NCBI GenBank assembly: GCA_001899635.1
Contig: MKVQ01000041.1
Span: 124,001-188,000, forward strand
From: Myxococcales bacterium 68-20
GTDB lineage: Bacteria; Myxococcota_A; Polyangia; Polyangiales; Polyangiaceae
DNA: 64,000 nucleotides
Reading direction: 5' to 3'
Made by a program: the position numbers and the translations under genes. Numbering within the stretch: the stretch's first letter is position 1; the number at the start of each line of letters is the position of its first letter. The notes under the pieces were generated by a model. The model saw only the letters and a program-made list of their open reading frames with translations, had not been told where the DNA came from and did not search any database. Shown here in pieces: positions 41,801-50,761 of the stretch.

Positions 41801-42886
41801 TCAGACGACGAAGCCGACGGCCGCGACGACCGCCGCGATGCCGGCCGCCACCACGGTGACGAGGAGGGCGATCCCCTTCGCCGCCGCCGGTCCGTTCGCA
41901 CATTCGAGGGCCGCCTCGTAGAGCGCGACGTCCTGCGGTCGATGCGCACGTGCGACTGTCAGCCCGGCACGAAGCACGCGCTTCCTTGCGATCACGCGAA
42001 GCGCGTAGGCAGGCATGTCCGTCAGGTTCTCGGGCGGGATCCCGAAGCCGGCGAAGGCGACGATGCCTGGCCTCGGATCGAGCGGCGCTGGCGGCGCAAG
42101 GGCGGGCTCGAAGCACACCGGCGCCGGGGCCATCGGCTCGAGCTCGAGCATCGCGGGGCCGGACATCCGACCGCCGCTTGCCGGCGTGCGCCCGCTCGAC
42201 GTCGGCGCGACCGCCGGCATCTCCCGCGACGAGCGCGCGACGGGAGCCTCCGGTTCCACCGCCGCGAGCGACGACGACGACGCGAAGCGGACCGAGCGAG
42301 GGACCTTCCTGCCGGCGATGGTCTCGATCGCGACGTGACCGGCCGGCAGCGCGCCGAGCTCGAGCGCGACGGGCGGGTGCGACGGCGAGAGGAAATCGAG
42401 ATCGTCGAGCATGCGGGGGCTCGGCGGCGGCGGCACGTCCTCGAACGGCCGGACCGCGTGCATCCGCAGCGTGCCCGTACGGCGCACGCTGCTCCCCGGA
42501 TGGTTCGGCGCAACATCGACGACGCCATCGGCGCGCCGCATGCTCCGCGGAGCACCATACGTCGGACTCGGGGCTCCCGCCCCGACCTCCCGCAGTGGTG
42601 CACCTTCGGCGTTCATCGTGTTGGATGCGACGAGACCGGGCTGCGTTGCACGTCGGGGATCCGCGCTCGCGCTCGGCGACTGCTGGATCGCCGTCGCAGG
42701 CCGCACCGCGTGCATCGAGGGAAGCGTCGGCGTCGTCGGCGTCGTCGGTCGTGCCCACATCTTCACCGTCTCACGGCGCTGCTCGCCGACGCGGTACGCG
42801 CCGGATCGCTCCGGCACCGACGGGCTGACCTCTTCGTCGACCGGCTCGGCGGCGTCGATGCGCTGCGGACGTCTCAGGATGGGCAT
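41801..42886 (-). CDS. Low-complexity protein with C-terminal membrane helix
   Basis: From ATG 42886 the protein has 361 residues, mostly Pro/Ala/Ser-rich and probably disordered. A more ordered part near the end (VIARKRVLRAGLTVARAHRP, ALYEAALECANGPAAAKG) precedes one membrane helix (IALLVTVVAAGIAAVVAAV) at the C-terminus. It is probably a tail-anchored membrane protein. No family recognised. Confidence 0.6.
   Translation of the reverse strand: MPILRRPQRIDAAEPVDEEVSPSVPERSGAYRVGEQRRETVKMWARPTTPTTPTLPSMHAVRPATAIQQSPSASADPRRATQPGLVASNTMNAEGAPLREVGAGAPSPTYGAPRSMRRADGVVDVAPNHPGSSVRRTGTLRMHAVRPFEDVPPPPSPRMLDDLDFLSPSHPPVALELGALPAGHVAIETIAGRKVPRSVRFASSSSLAAVEPEAPVARSSREMPAVAPTSSGRTPASGGRMSGPAMLELEPMAPAPVCFEPALAPPAPLDPRPGIVAFAGFGIPPENLTDMPAYALRVIARKRVLRAGLTVARAHRPQDVALYEAALECANGPAAAKGIALLVTVVAAGIAAVVAAVGFVV
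42567..42602. repeat. Dispersed palindromic repeat, copy 1
   Basis: CTCGGGGCTCCCGCCCCGAC, then CCCGCAGTGGTGCAC. A close variant lies at 61698-61733 (TTGGGGCTCGCGCCCCAAC, then CCGCAGTGGGTGC). Both have a GGGGC/GCCCC hairpin followed by CGCAGTGG. This copy is inside the low-complexity gene. Confidence 0.45.
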
Positions 42887-43268
42887 CGCGTGGGAGATCG
42901 AACGGCCCGATCGCGCTGCAGTTAAGGCACGATCGCTCCGGCAGCCCGCGCGCAGCTCGAGGAGAGACCTCCACGGTACGTACGTCGCCAAGCTGGGTTC
43001 GTGCTTCCCAGCGCGACACGATTCGACCGACCTCACCTCGGCCGCTTCCGGTCGGAACGGCGTCATCCGACCGGCTGCGCTCGCTCTCGCCCTCGCTCCC
43101 GCGCTCCACGTCGACCTCACCACGGAGGCCGAGGCGGTCGTGTGGCCCAAGGCTCCGTCCGCGGCGCGAGGACGTTTTCGTCACGCGACTCGAGCGAGGG
43201 ATCCCGGCGAAAACGAGAGCGCGCACGAGAGGCACTGGGCTTGCGTTCCTCCTCGCCGAGGACGAGCG
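42887..43268. other. 382-bp divergent intergenic region
   Basis: It separates the minus-strand low-complexity gene from the plus-strand lipoprotein at 43269. I see no coding frame with protein-like character beyond chance, no strong hairpin and no clear promoter hexamers. It presumably holds both promoters. Confidence 0.35.
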
Positions 43269-43697
43269 ATGTCAGGGTTGCCGATCACGTTCGTGTGCAT
43301 CGCCGCGTTGATCGCGGCCGCTGCAGCCTCCGCGGGTTGTACCGTGCGCGCACGCGCGACCCCCGTCGGCCACGCCGAGCTCCACTACGCCACCACGTAT
43401 CGATCCTACCCGCACACGTACTACGACGGCCGCGACGTCTACTACGTCAGCGGTCGCTGGATGTACCTCGACGGCGACGTGTGGACCTCCTATCCGAGCG
43501 AGCCGGCGCCGCTCTATCGCTACCGCACGGCGATCGAGGAAGCGCCGCCGGCGCCACGCTACTACCCAGGCTCGAGCGGCTACGTCCAGCCACCGGCGCC
43601 GCGCTACTACCCGGACTCGAGCGGCTACGTCCAGCCACCGGCGCCAGCGCCGGTCCCCGCGCCGTATACGGCTCCTGCTCCGGAGCGCGTGCGCTGA
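43269..43697 (+). CDS. Tyr/Pro-rich repeat lipoprotein
   Basis: A 142-residue protein with a signal peptide and lipobox (ASAGC, Cys about 23). A Tyr-rich segment follows (HATTYRSYPHTYYDGRDVYY-like spacing of YY, and VSGRWMYLDGDVWTSYPSE). Two tandem 15-residue repeats (PPAPRYYPGSSGYVQ and PPAPRYYPDSSGYVQ) precede a Pro/Ala tail. It may be a small surface or outer-membrane-associated protein. Function unknown. Confidence 0.72.
   Translation: MSGLPITFVCIAALIAAAAASAGCTVRARATPVGHAELHYATTYRSYPHTYYDGRDVYYVSGRWMYLDGDVWTSYPSEPAPLYRYRTAIEEAPPAPRYYPGSSGYVQPPAPRYYPDSSGYVQPPAPAPVPAPYTAPAPERVR
43545..43634 (+). repeat. Two 45-bp tandem repeats inside the lipoprotein gene
   Basis: Copies at 43545-43589 and 43590-43634 differ at a few bases and encode the two 15-residue PPAPRYYP repeats. 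A third copy starts at 43635 but diverges after about 12 bp. The array is in-frame and could expand by slippage. Confidence 0.8.
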
Positions 43698-43711
43698 TCT
43701 CGTGATCTCCG

Positions 43712-43738
43712 GTTGTCTCAGTTGTCTCGGTTGTCTCG
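43712..43738. repeat. Three 9-bp tandem repeats
   Basis: GTTGTCTCA, GTTGTCTCG and GTTGTCTCG in a row, 14 bp after the Tyr/Pro-rich lipoprotein stop. It is followed by a pyrimidine-rich stretch. Confidence 0.6.
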
Positions 43739-43799
43739 CCTCGCCTCCGTCTCTCGCTTGCGCCGCCTTGGCTCAGACCTCTAGCTGAAGGTGATCATC

Positions 43800-44231
43800 A
43801 TGAACCGCGCGGCACTGCTCTTCATGGTGTTGGGTCTCGGCGCGAGCGGGTGCGTCTTCGAGAGCGAGCGCACAGAGCCGCCGGTCGCAGCCCAGCCGAA
43901 CGTCCCGTTCGTGGCCACGACGGGCACGCTGAGATTGCGATGGGCGATCGACGGCCGCAAAGACCCGGACGAGTGCATCAAGGCAGAAGCCGCGAACGCG
44001 GAGGTCTCCGTCGTCGATCGCTCGGGTCGCGAGGTCGGTGCATGGCAGCAGCCGTGCGGGTACTTCACGATGGACGTCACGCTCGGCACCGGCACCTACA
44101 CCGGCTCGGCGGTGCTGCTCGACAAGGAGGGCCGCCCGCGGACGACGCGCGTCAACATCGAGACGTTCTCACTTCGAGCGCGCGATGTGCTCGACATCCC
44201 GGTCGACTTCCCGGCGTCATCGTTCCGATGA
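43800..44231 (+). CDS. Small lipoprotein with beta-sandwich-like domain
   Basis: From ATG 43800 (AAGGTGA just upstream) the protein has 143 residues. The signal ends in a lipobox (LGASGC). The ~100-residue domain has a carboxypeptidase-regulatory-like pattern: GTLRLRWAIDGRKDPDEC, ANAEVSVVDRSGREVG, MDVTLGTGTYTGSAVLLDKEG, ending in a VDIPVDFP-like strand. Two Cys (ECIKAE and QQPCGY) could pair. Function unknown. Confidence 0.7.
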   Translation: MNRAALLFMVLGLGASGCVFESERTEPPVAAQPNVPFVATTGTLRLRWAIDGRKDPDECIKAEAANAEVSVVDRSGREVGAWQQPCGYFTMDVTLGTGTYTGSAVLLDKEGRPRTTRVNIETFSLRARDVLDIPVDFPASSFR

Positions 44232-44348
44232 CCGCCCGACCCGACGCGAAATCGTAGGTCGTCTCCGCCATCCCGACACACGAGCTGAAAACGAGCGGCG
44301 CCAAGGAACAGCCTGTCCGGGCGCGAGACCGAAGAATACGATGACCGC

Positions 44349-47300
44349 ATGTTGGCCGTTCGCGTCCGCATGCTCGTCCTGGCCCTGTTCTCGATGCTCA
44401 TCGTCGGTCGTTCCCCCGCGCCTGCGAAGGAGGAACCGACCACCGCGTCGACGTTGCAGCCGAACGCACGTGCCGCCGGCGCTGCACTGGCCAGGATTCC
44501 GGTCGCATTCGAAGCGAACGCCGGCCAGCACGCCAGCGAGATCCGCTTCGTCGCACGGCGAGGCACGGCTTCCGTCGCTCTCCGTGACGACGGCGCGACC
44601 CTCGTCGTCGTCCAAGAGTCCGCCGTTCGGAAGGATCGCGGCGCGAGGAAGCGAAGCGCAGCCCGCGCGATCATCGGTCTCAAGGTCGACGGCGGACGCG
44701 CCGTCGCTCCCCAGGCGAGCGAGGAGCTCGTCACCAAGGTGAACTACTTCACCGGCAAGGACCCGGAGAAGTGGCGCACGAACGTGCCGACATACGCGAA
44801 GGTGACGTATCCGTCGGTCCTCGATGGAGTCGACCTCGTCTATCACGGCGAGGGCGGCGCCCTCGAGTACGACTTCGTCGTTGCGCCCGGCGCGGAGGTC
44901 GACCGCGTGGCGATGACCGTCGAGGGCGCGAATCGGATGTCGATCACGGAGAAGGGCGAGCTCCGGATCCAGACCGCCACCGGCGATGTCATCCAGCCGC
45001 CGCCCGTCGTCTACCAGCGTGATGCGAGCGGCGCGAAGCACACGATCGCGTCGAGCTATCGCATCGTCGGGGAGCGTTCGGTCGGCTTCGTGGTCAGCGC
45101 CTACGATCGAACGAAGGCGCTCGTCATCGATCCGGTCCTCGCGTTCGCGACGTACATCGGCGGCACCAGCAACGACGTCCTCAACGCCGTCGCCGCCGAT
45201 GCCAACGGCAACACGTACGTATCCGGGCACACGAGGTCGACCGACTTCCCGACCCAAAACGCCTACGACGCCCAGCTTGCGCCCAGCTGTGTGGAGTGCG
45301 GCGAGACGAGCGACGTCTTCATCTCCAAGCTCGACGCGAGCGGGATGCACCTCGTCTACTCCACGTACATCGGCGGGGAGTCCAACGACAGCGCGACGGG
45401 CATCGCGGTGGGAGCCGACGGGACCGCCTACCTCACGGGCACGACGACCTCGCCGGACTTCCCTCTCGTCAACGCCATCAACGCTGCAAACGAGACCACC
45501 AACGGGTTCGTCGCGCGACTCAACGCTGCCGGAAACGTCCTCGTGTATTCGACCTACCTCTCCGGCTCCGGCGATGACGAGCCGGCGGGGATTGCGGTCG
45601 ATGCGTCGGGCATCTACGTCGCGGGCTCGACGCGATCGAGCGACCTCGGTCAGAACGGCGGCAACGGACAACAGCCGGCCAACGCGTACGATGCCTTCGT
45701 CGCGAAGCTGACCCCCACCGGCAGCGAGGTCACGTGGGTGAAGTACCTGGGCGGGAGCAGCGAGGATGTCGCGACCGGGATCGCGAGCGACGGCTCGGGC
45801 AACGCGTACATCAGCGGCTACACCACCTCGGGGAGTAGCTTCCCTCAGACCGCGGCACCGCTGAAGCCCGCGTGTCAGGAGCAGGCCCGCGATGCGTTCG
45901 TCGCCAAGGTCAACGCGACCGGCAGGGTCTACGCGACCTGCCTCGGCGGCGCGGGCGAAGATCGTGCGATGGCGATCGCGGTCGACGCGAGCGGGAGCGC
46001 GTACGTGGCCGGCTACACGACCTCGAGTGACTTCGCGCCCGCCCCGATCCGCCCCTTCGGCGGTGTGGGTGACGCGTTCGTCGCGAAGCTGACCCCTGCC
46101 GGCACGGCGCTCGAGTACTCCACCGTCATCGGTGGCAGCGACGACGACGGCGCGTCCGCCATCGCCATCGACTCCGCCAGGACTGCGTGGATCACGGGCT
46201 TCACTGCATCCGCCGACTTCCCGTCGGTCGTCCCGATCCAGGCCGCGTTCGCCGGCGGCGGCGAACATCCGTACGACGCGTTCGTGAGCCGCATCGACGC
46301 CACCGGCACGCAGATCGTCTTCTCCAGCTTCTACGGCGGCGCCATCGACTACGACGACGGCGCCGCCCTCGCCGTCAACGGCTCCCGCGTCCATCTCGGC
46401 GGCAACACCTTCTCGACGGACCTCCCCTTCGTCAACGGGCGCCAGCAGGCCAACGCAGGCCATCAGGACGGCTTCGTCGCGACGCTCGGCGTCCCGCCCC
46501 TCCTCATCGCGCCGACGAACGTTTCCCTCTTCGTGGGAGAGCCCCAGCAGTTCACGGCCGCAGGCGGCGCGGGCCTCGGCTACGCCTTCTCCCTCCAGAC
46601 GAACGCCTCCGGCGCCACCATCACGCCGGATGGCGCGTACACCGCCGGCGACAACGGTGGAACCATCGACATCGTACGCGTCACCGACGCGAGCGGTGTC
46701 ACCGCCACGGCGACGGTGCAGGTCGGGCAGCGGCCGACCCCGCTCGCCATCAACCCGACGAGCGCTACCCTCGCGCCGAAGGGCTCGCACGCGTTCACGG
46801 CGAGTGGAGGCGTCGCTCCATATACGTTCTCGTTGCTCTCGAACGCCTCCGGCGGTGTCATCACACCGTCCGGCAACTACACCGCCGGGCCCAACGGCGG
46901 CGTCGTCGACGTGATCCGGCTGTCCGACTCGGCGGGCAGCAGCGTCAACGCGACCGTCACCGTCGGTCCTTCGATCACGATCTCGCCCGCACAGCCAAAG
47001 GCCCCGCCAAACGGCTCGGTGAGCTTCTCGGCAACGGGCGGCAGCGGCAGCGGCTACGTCTGGGCGATCACGAAGAACGGCTCCAACGGCTCGATCGGCG
47101 CCTCCACCGGTAGCTACAAGGCGGGAAGCGGAGCGAGCACGGTCGACACCGTGCAGGTCACCGACTCGCTCGGAAACACGGCCTCCGTCAACGTGTCCGT
47201 CGGCGGCGGGCTCGCGATCTCCCCGGCCGATCCGACGACCAGCACCCGCGGATCGATCGCGTTCACAGCCATCGGCGGCTCGGGCTCGTACACCTGGTCG

Positions 47301-47891
47301 CTCACGACCGCTCCCTCGGGCGGAACGATCGACGGAGCGAGCGGCGCTTACGTCGCCGGCGTCACCGGCAACACCATCGACACGGTCCGCGTCCAGGACT
47401 CCTTGGGCAACAGCTCCAGCGTCCAGGTCACGGTCGGTCCGGGCCTCACGATCAACCCGCCCGAAGCCACGGTGGTCACCGGCGGCACCGTCACGTTCGG
47501 CGGGGCCGGCGGCAGCGGCACGGGTTACGCCTTCACGCTCACCACGAACGCGTCCGGAGGCTCCATCAGCACCGACGGCGTGTACGTCGCCGGCGAAGCC
47601 GCGGGGATCGACGTCGTACGCCTCCGTGACTCGCTCGGCAGCACCGCCGATGCGAAGGTCACCGTCACCGTCACCGCCACCACGCCGCCCGCGACGAGCC
47701 CGGACGGCGGCGCGGCCCCCGACTTCGACGCCGGGCCGATCCCGGGCCTCAACATCGGCGGCGGCGGCGTGAGCGCGGACTGCACGTGCCACGCGGTCGG
47801 AGCTCCGACAGGCAGCGCGCCGGGCACGACGGCCGGCGTCGCGGCGCTCGCCGTCGTGTTCGGCATCGTGCGCCGCCGGCGTCGTTCCTAA
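44349..47891 (+). CDS. Large SBBP-repeat and Ig-like surface protein with MYXO-CTERM-like tail
   Basis: A 1180-residue exported protein. The signal peptide is followed by an N-terminal domain (about 48-250: AFEANAGQHASEIRFVARRG, then YHGEGGALEYDFVVAPGA) that usually precedes SBBP repeats. SBBP beta-propeller repeats run from about 265 to 700 (TYIGGTSNDVLNAVAADANG, DAFVAKLTPTG, TGIASDGSGNAYISGYTT). About five Ig-like repeats follow (715-1130), each with an NASGG..I..G..YTAG core. The C-terminus has a Cys pair (about 1144-1146), a hydrophobic stretch and RRRRRS, as in MYXO-CTERM sorting signals. A surface location is inferred from that. Confidence 0.88.
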   Translation: MLAVRVRMLVLALFSMLIVGRSPAPAKEEPTTASTLQPNARAAGAALARIPVAFEANAGQHASEIRFVARRGTASVALRDDGATLVVVQESAVRKDRGARKRSAARAIIGLKVDGGRAVAPQASEELVTKVNYFTGKDPEKWRTNVPTYAKVTYPSVLDGVDLVYHGEGGALEYDFVVAPGAEVDRVAMTVEGANRMSITEKGELRIQTATGDVIQPPPVVYQRDASGAKHTIASSYRIVGERSVGFVVSAYDRTKALVIDPVLAFATYIGGTSNDVLNAVAADANGNTYVSGHTRSTDFPTQNAYDAQLAPSCVECGETSDVFISKLDASGMHLVYSTYIGGESNDSATGIAVGADGTAYLTGTTTSPDFPLVNAINAANETTNGFVARLNAAGNVLVYSTYLSGSGDDEPAGIAVDASGIYVAGSTRSSDLGQNGGNGQQPANAYDAFVAKLTPTGSEVTWVKYLGGSSEDVATGIASDGSGNAYISGYTTSGSSFPQTAAPLKPACQEQARDAFVAKVNATGRVYATCLGGAGEDRAMAIAVDASGSAYVAGYTTSSDFAPAPIRPFGGVGDAFVAKLTPAGTALEYSTVIGGSDDDGASAIAIDSARTAWITGFTASADFPSVVPIQAAFAGGGEHPYDAFVSRIDATGTQIVFSSFYGGAIDYDDGAALAVNGSRVHLGGNTFSTDLPFVNGRQQANAGHQDGFVATLGVPPLLIAPTNVSLFVGEPQQFTAAGGAGLGYAFSLQTNASGATITPDGAYTAGDNGGTIDIVRVTDASGVTATATVQVGQRPTPLAINPTSATLAPKGSHAFTASGGVAPYTFSLLSNASGGVITPSGNYTAGPNGGVVDVIRLSDSAGSSVNATVTVGPSITISPAQPKAPPNGSVSFSATGGSGSGYVWAITKNGSNGSIGASTGSYKAGSGASTVDTVQVTDSLGNTASVNVSVGGGLAISPADPTTSTRGSIAFTAIGGSGSYTWSLTTAPSGGTIDGASGAYVAGVTGNTIDTVRVQDSLGNSSSVQVTVGPGLTINPPEATVVTGGTVTFGGAGGSGTGYAFTLTTNASGGSISTDGVYVAGEAAGIDVVRLRDSLGSTADAKVTVTVTATTPPATSPDGGAAPDFDAGPIPGLNIGGGGVSADCTCHAVGAPTGSAPGTTAGVAALAVVFGIVRRRRRS

Positions 47892-47926
47892 GAGGCATCG
47901 CTATCGATGCGAGAGCGAGAACGAAA

Positions 47927-47957
47927 ACGCCCGCGCTCGGGTTCCCGGCGCGGGCGT
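47927..47957 (+). terminator. Hairpin behind the SBBP gene
   Basis: ACGCCCGCGC (47927-47936) and GCGCGGGCGT (47948-47957) pair perfectly. The loop TCGGGTTCCCG pairs internally (CGGG with CCCG), making an almost continuous stem with one bulged T. No T-run follows. It lies 36 bp after the stop codon. Confidence 0.6.
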
Positions 47958-48060
47958 CGTCGTTCTGCAGAGCGCGTCCATCACGACGCGCATACCCGAC
48001 CGGCTGCAGGGGTCGGGCTTCGGCCCGCATGCGCGAGCCAACCCAGGGACTGAAATGAAG

Positions 48061-48083
48061 AAAGCCTGCACGGGGCAGGCTTT
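48061..48083 (-). terminator. Hairpin after tRNA-Leu
   Basis: AAAGCCTGC (48061-48069) and GCAGGCTTT (48075-48083) form a perfect 9-bp stem with a 5-nt loop. On the minus strand it ends in TTTCTTCATTT, so it is a good Rho-independent terminator for the tRNA, 15 bp downstream of it. Confidence 0.82.
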
Positions 48084-48097
48084 CCATCATCAGGCAG

Positions 48098-48179
48098 TGC
48101 GAAGGAGGGGACTTGAACCCCTACGGTGTTACCCGCTAGCACCTCAAGCTAGTGCGTCTGCCAATTCCGCCACCTTCGC
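48098..48179 (-). tRNA. tRNA-Leu (anticodon GAG)
   Basis: The reverse complement is an 82-nt class II tRNA. The acceptor stem is GCGAAGG/CCTTCGC with discriminator A, and the D-loop contains AATTGGCAGA. The anticodon arm is CTAGC-TTGAGGT-GCTAG, with anticodon GAG reading CTC/CTT. A variable arm and T-arm GGGG-TTCAAGT-CCCC follow. CCA is not encoded. Confidence 0.95.
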
Positions 48180-48223
48180 GTCTCGAAGTTGAGGCGGAAA
48201 CTAGTCTCATCGATCCCACCCCG

Positions 48224-49297
48224 TCAAGCCTTCTTCGTGAGTGCAGTGAGAATCTCTGCCAGCTCGAAAGGCTTTCGGACGAGCTTGATCGTCTCGGAGG
48301 CAACGGCGTCCGGCAAGCGGTCGGCGCTTCCGGTGATGAGGACGAGCTCGATTCCAGGAGAGCTGCTCCTCAACCGCGCGATCGCGGAAGAAGCATCGGC
48401 GGCGATCGGAGACAGATCGACGAGCGCCGCGTCGTACGGCGCCTTCTCCATCGCGGCTGTCAGCTCGACGCTGGTGGAGGCGAGCGTGACGTCCGCTCCC
48501 CTGCCCTCGAGCGCGGTCTCGAGCAGCTGGGTCACCGCCGCGTCATCTTCGACGAGGAGCACACGAAGGCCAGCGAGCTCACGGACACGGGATGCGGAGA
48601 CGGGCGGCCGCGGAATGGCATCGACGCGAGGCCAGCTCACACGGAAGCGCGCGCCTCCCGCGGGAACAGGTGGGAGGAGCTCGACATCACCACCCGATGC
48701 CCGCGCGAGCTCGCGCGAGTGACGGAGCCCGACGCCGGTGCCACCCGGCCGGAGCGACTCTCCGCGGAAGATGTCCCCGCGGCGCGACTCCGGAACGCCC
48801 GGCCCCCTGTCGACGACGACGATCAAGACACGCTCGTCGTCGGCCGTGACATCGACGGTGATCTCGCTACCGCGCGGCGCGTACGCGAGCGCGTTCATGA
48901 CGAGGTTAGTCAGCACCTGCGAGACGTCGAGCGAGCCGGCGACCTTGGCGCTCTGGTCCTCGCCGACGACGACCATGGTGACGCCGACACGGCCCGCTTC
49001 GACGGCGAGCGCGTCGACGACCTCGCGTGCGATCTCTCCCGCAGGGAGCTGCTCGTCGATGCGCGGGCTTCCGATCGCGTGCCGGGCGAGGTCACGGGCG
49101 ATACGCGCGCGCTGCTCGATGATCGTGAGCGCGTAGGCGGTCGTCTCCGGCGTCGCGTCCGGCGCCCGCGCTTCGCTGACCCAGCCGAGCAGGACGGTGA
49201 GCGCGTTGGAGACGTCGTGGAGGACACCCGCGAGATCGCGATGCGGATCTCCGCCTTCAGAGCTCTTCGGCTTGTCCTCGTCCCGCCGATCCGTCAC
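48224..49297 (-). CDS. Soluble hybrid histidine kinase with receiver domain
   Basis: A 357-residue protein with no membrane segment. The short N-terminus carries the H-box LHDVSNALTVLLGW (His27). The ATPase domain (about 80-220) has the N-box LTNLVMNALAYA, G1 DRGPGVP and G2 GGTGVGLRHS. The C-terminal receiver (about 243-355) begins LRVLLVEDDAAV, with acceptor Asp in AALVDLSP and Lys in VRKPF. It lacks a sensor domain, so its input must come from a partner. The separate response regulator at 56674 is a possible but unproven target. It lies 111 bp downstream of the mevalonate genes. Confidence 0.88.
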   Translation of the reverse strand: MTDRRDEDKPKSSEGGDPHRDLAGVLHDVSNALTVLLGWVSEARAPDATPETTAYALTIIEQRARIARDLARHAIGSPRIDEQLPAGEIAREVVDALAVEAGRVGVTMVVVGEDQSAKVAGSLDVSQVLTNLVMNALAYAPRGSEITVDVTADDERVLIVVVDRGPGVPESRRGDIFRGESLRPGGTGVGLRHSRELARASGGDVELLPPVPAGGARFRVSWPRVDAIPRPPVSASRVRELAGLRVLLVEDDAAVTQLLETALEGRGADVTLASTSVELTAAMEKAPYDAALVDLSPIAADASSAIARLRSSSPGIELVLITGSADRLPDAVASETIKLVRKPFELAEILTALTKKA

Positions 49298-49408
49298 GAC
49301 CCCGCACGCTACGCCAAGTCGCGTTTCACGTCATCCGCGGGCTGGGACCGCGGCGCGGGGACGCCTTTCGGGGAAATCGTCACCGCGGCGCTGCGGTGTG
49401 CGCTGCTC

Positions 49409-50755
49409 CTACTCTGCGTTCGCGGTGTTCTCACCGTCGGACGGGCCGGCCGGCGAAGAAGAGGAGCGGCGCTCCTTGCGGACGATGCCGAGGGCTCGGC
49501 GCGCCGCCTCGAGCGTGATGTCACGCGCCTCGACGATGAGGGCTGCGATGCGCTCGACCTCGGCCCCGACAGCGCCGGCCGCGAGAGCGACCGAGCGCGC
49601 ATGAAGCGCCATGTGCCCGCGCTGGATCCCGTCCGTCGCGAGGGCGCGAACGGCGGCGAGGTTCGACGCGAGCCCGACCGAGGCGGCGACCGCCGCGAGG
49701 TCGGCGGCCTCGGAGACGCCCATGACGTCGAGCGAGAGGCGGGCGCTCGGATGGACGCGGAGCGTACCGCCGACGGTGCCGAGCGCGAGCGGCAGCTCGA
49801 GGAAGCCGGTGAGCGCATCGCCGTCGCGACGCCAGATCGACAGCGGGCGGTACGTCCCGCTCCGCGCCGCGAACGCATGCGCGCCGGCCTCGACCGCGCG
49901 CCAGTCGTTGCCGGTCGCGATCACGACGGCGTCGATGCCGTTCATGATGCCCTTGTTGTGGGTCGCCGCGCGGTACGGATCGAGCTCGGCGAAGCGCGAG
50001 GCGTTGACGATGCCGTCGATCACGGCCTGGCCGTCCATCTGATCCGTCGCGAGCACCTCGGCGGGCACGCGGCAGCGCACGCGGACACAGCGCTTGTCGC
50101 AGAGGTTCGTGAGGATGCGGAGGCCGACGGTGCCCTTCGCGAGCGCCGCGAGACGATCGGCGACCGCCTCGGCGACGGTGTTGATCAGGTTCGCGCCCAT
50201 CGCGTCGCGACAGTCGACGAGGATGTGCGCGACGATCATCCGGTCTTCCGGCTGACCGAGCTCGCGCACCTCGAGCCCGCGCGCGCCGCCGCCACGCCCC
50301 ACCAGCCCAGGAACGGCCGCGTCCGCGAGCGCGAGGATCTCGTCCTTGGCCTCGAGGATCGCGCGCGCCGCGGCGGCGCGGTCCTCGACGTCGACGAGCT
50401 GCACCTGGCTGATCATCACCGGTGCGTCCACCTCGACCTGGAAGCCTCCGCCGGAGCGGACCATCTTCGCCGCGTTCGACGCCGCTGCGACGACGCTCGG
50501 CTCCTCGACCACCATCGGCGCGACGTGATCCTGGCCGTTCACGCGGACGTTGAGCGTGACGCCGTAGGGGAGCCCGTACGTACCGAGGACGTTCTCGACG
50601 AACTTGTCCGCGGTGTCGGCGCTGAGACCTCCGCCATCGAGCGCGGATGCCATCGTCGCGGCGGAGACGCCCGTCGCCTCGCTGATGAGATTGCGGCGCT
50701 CATCGACGGTGACCTTGTAGAAGCCGGGGAGCTGAGAGGTGCGCTTGATCTTCAT
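49409..50755 (-). CDS. mvaA: Class II HMG-CoA reductase
   Basis: A 448-residue class II enzyme: the catalytic Glu in EEPSVVAAAS (about 84), DAMGANLINTV (184-194, substrate site), Lys in THNKGIMNG (268), Asp in ATGNDWRAVE (284) and His in RGHMALHAR (381). These positions line up closely with Pseudomonas mevalonii HMGR. It has no membrane domain. It makes mevalonate from HMG-CoA; class II enzymes can prefer NADH or NADPH, which sequence does not settle. It is the last gene of the mevalonate run, starting 6 bp after the phosphomevalonate kinase stop. Confidence 0.94.
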   Translation of the reverse strand: MKIKRTSQLPGFYKVTVDERRNLISEATGVSAATMASALDGGGLSADTADKFVENVLGTYGLPYGVTLNVRVNGQDHVAPMVVEEPSVVAAASNAAKMVRSGGGFQVEVDAPVMISQVQLVDVEDRAAAARAILEAKDEILALADAAVPGLVGRGGGARGLEVRELGQPEDRMIVAHILVDCRDAMGANLINTVAEAVADRLAALAKGTVGLRILTNLCDKRCVRVRCRVPAEVLATDQMDGQAVIDGIVNASRFAELDPYRAATHNKGIMNGIDAVVIATGNDWRAVEAGAHAFAARSGTYRPLSIWRRDGDALTGFLELPLALGTVGGTLRVHPSARLSLDVMGVSEAADLAAVAASVGLASNLAAVRALATDGIQRGHMALHARSVALAAGAVGAEVERIAALIVEARDITLEAARRALGIVRKERRSSSSPAGPSDGENTANAE

Positions 50756-50761
50756 GTTTGC

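Noticed and set aside
44971-47700. Repeat array in the SBBP gene considered as CRISPR
   Set aside because: Repeats are imperfect, in-frame and protein-coding, with no conserved short repeat/spacer pattern.
44217-47792. Very long minus-strand frame (about 1190 codons) opposite the SBBP gene
   Set aside because: Arg/Gly/Asp-rich without domains; it mirrors the strong third-position G/C bias of the real gene on the plus strand.
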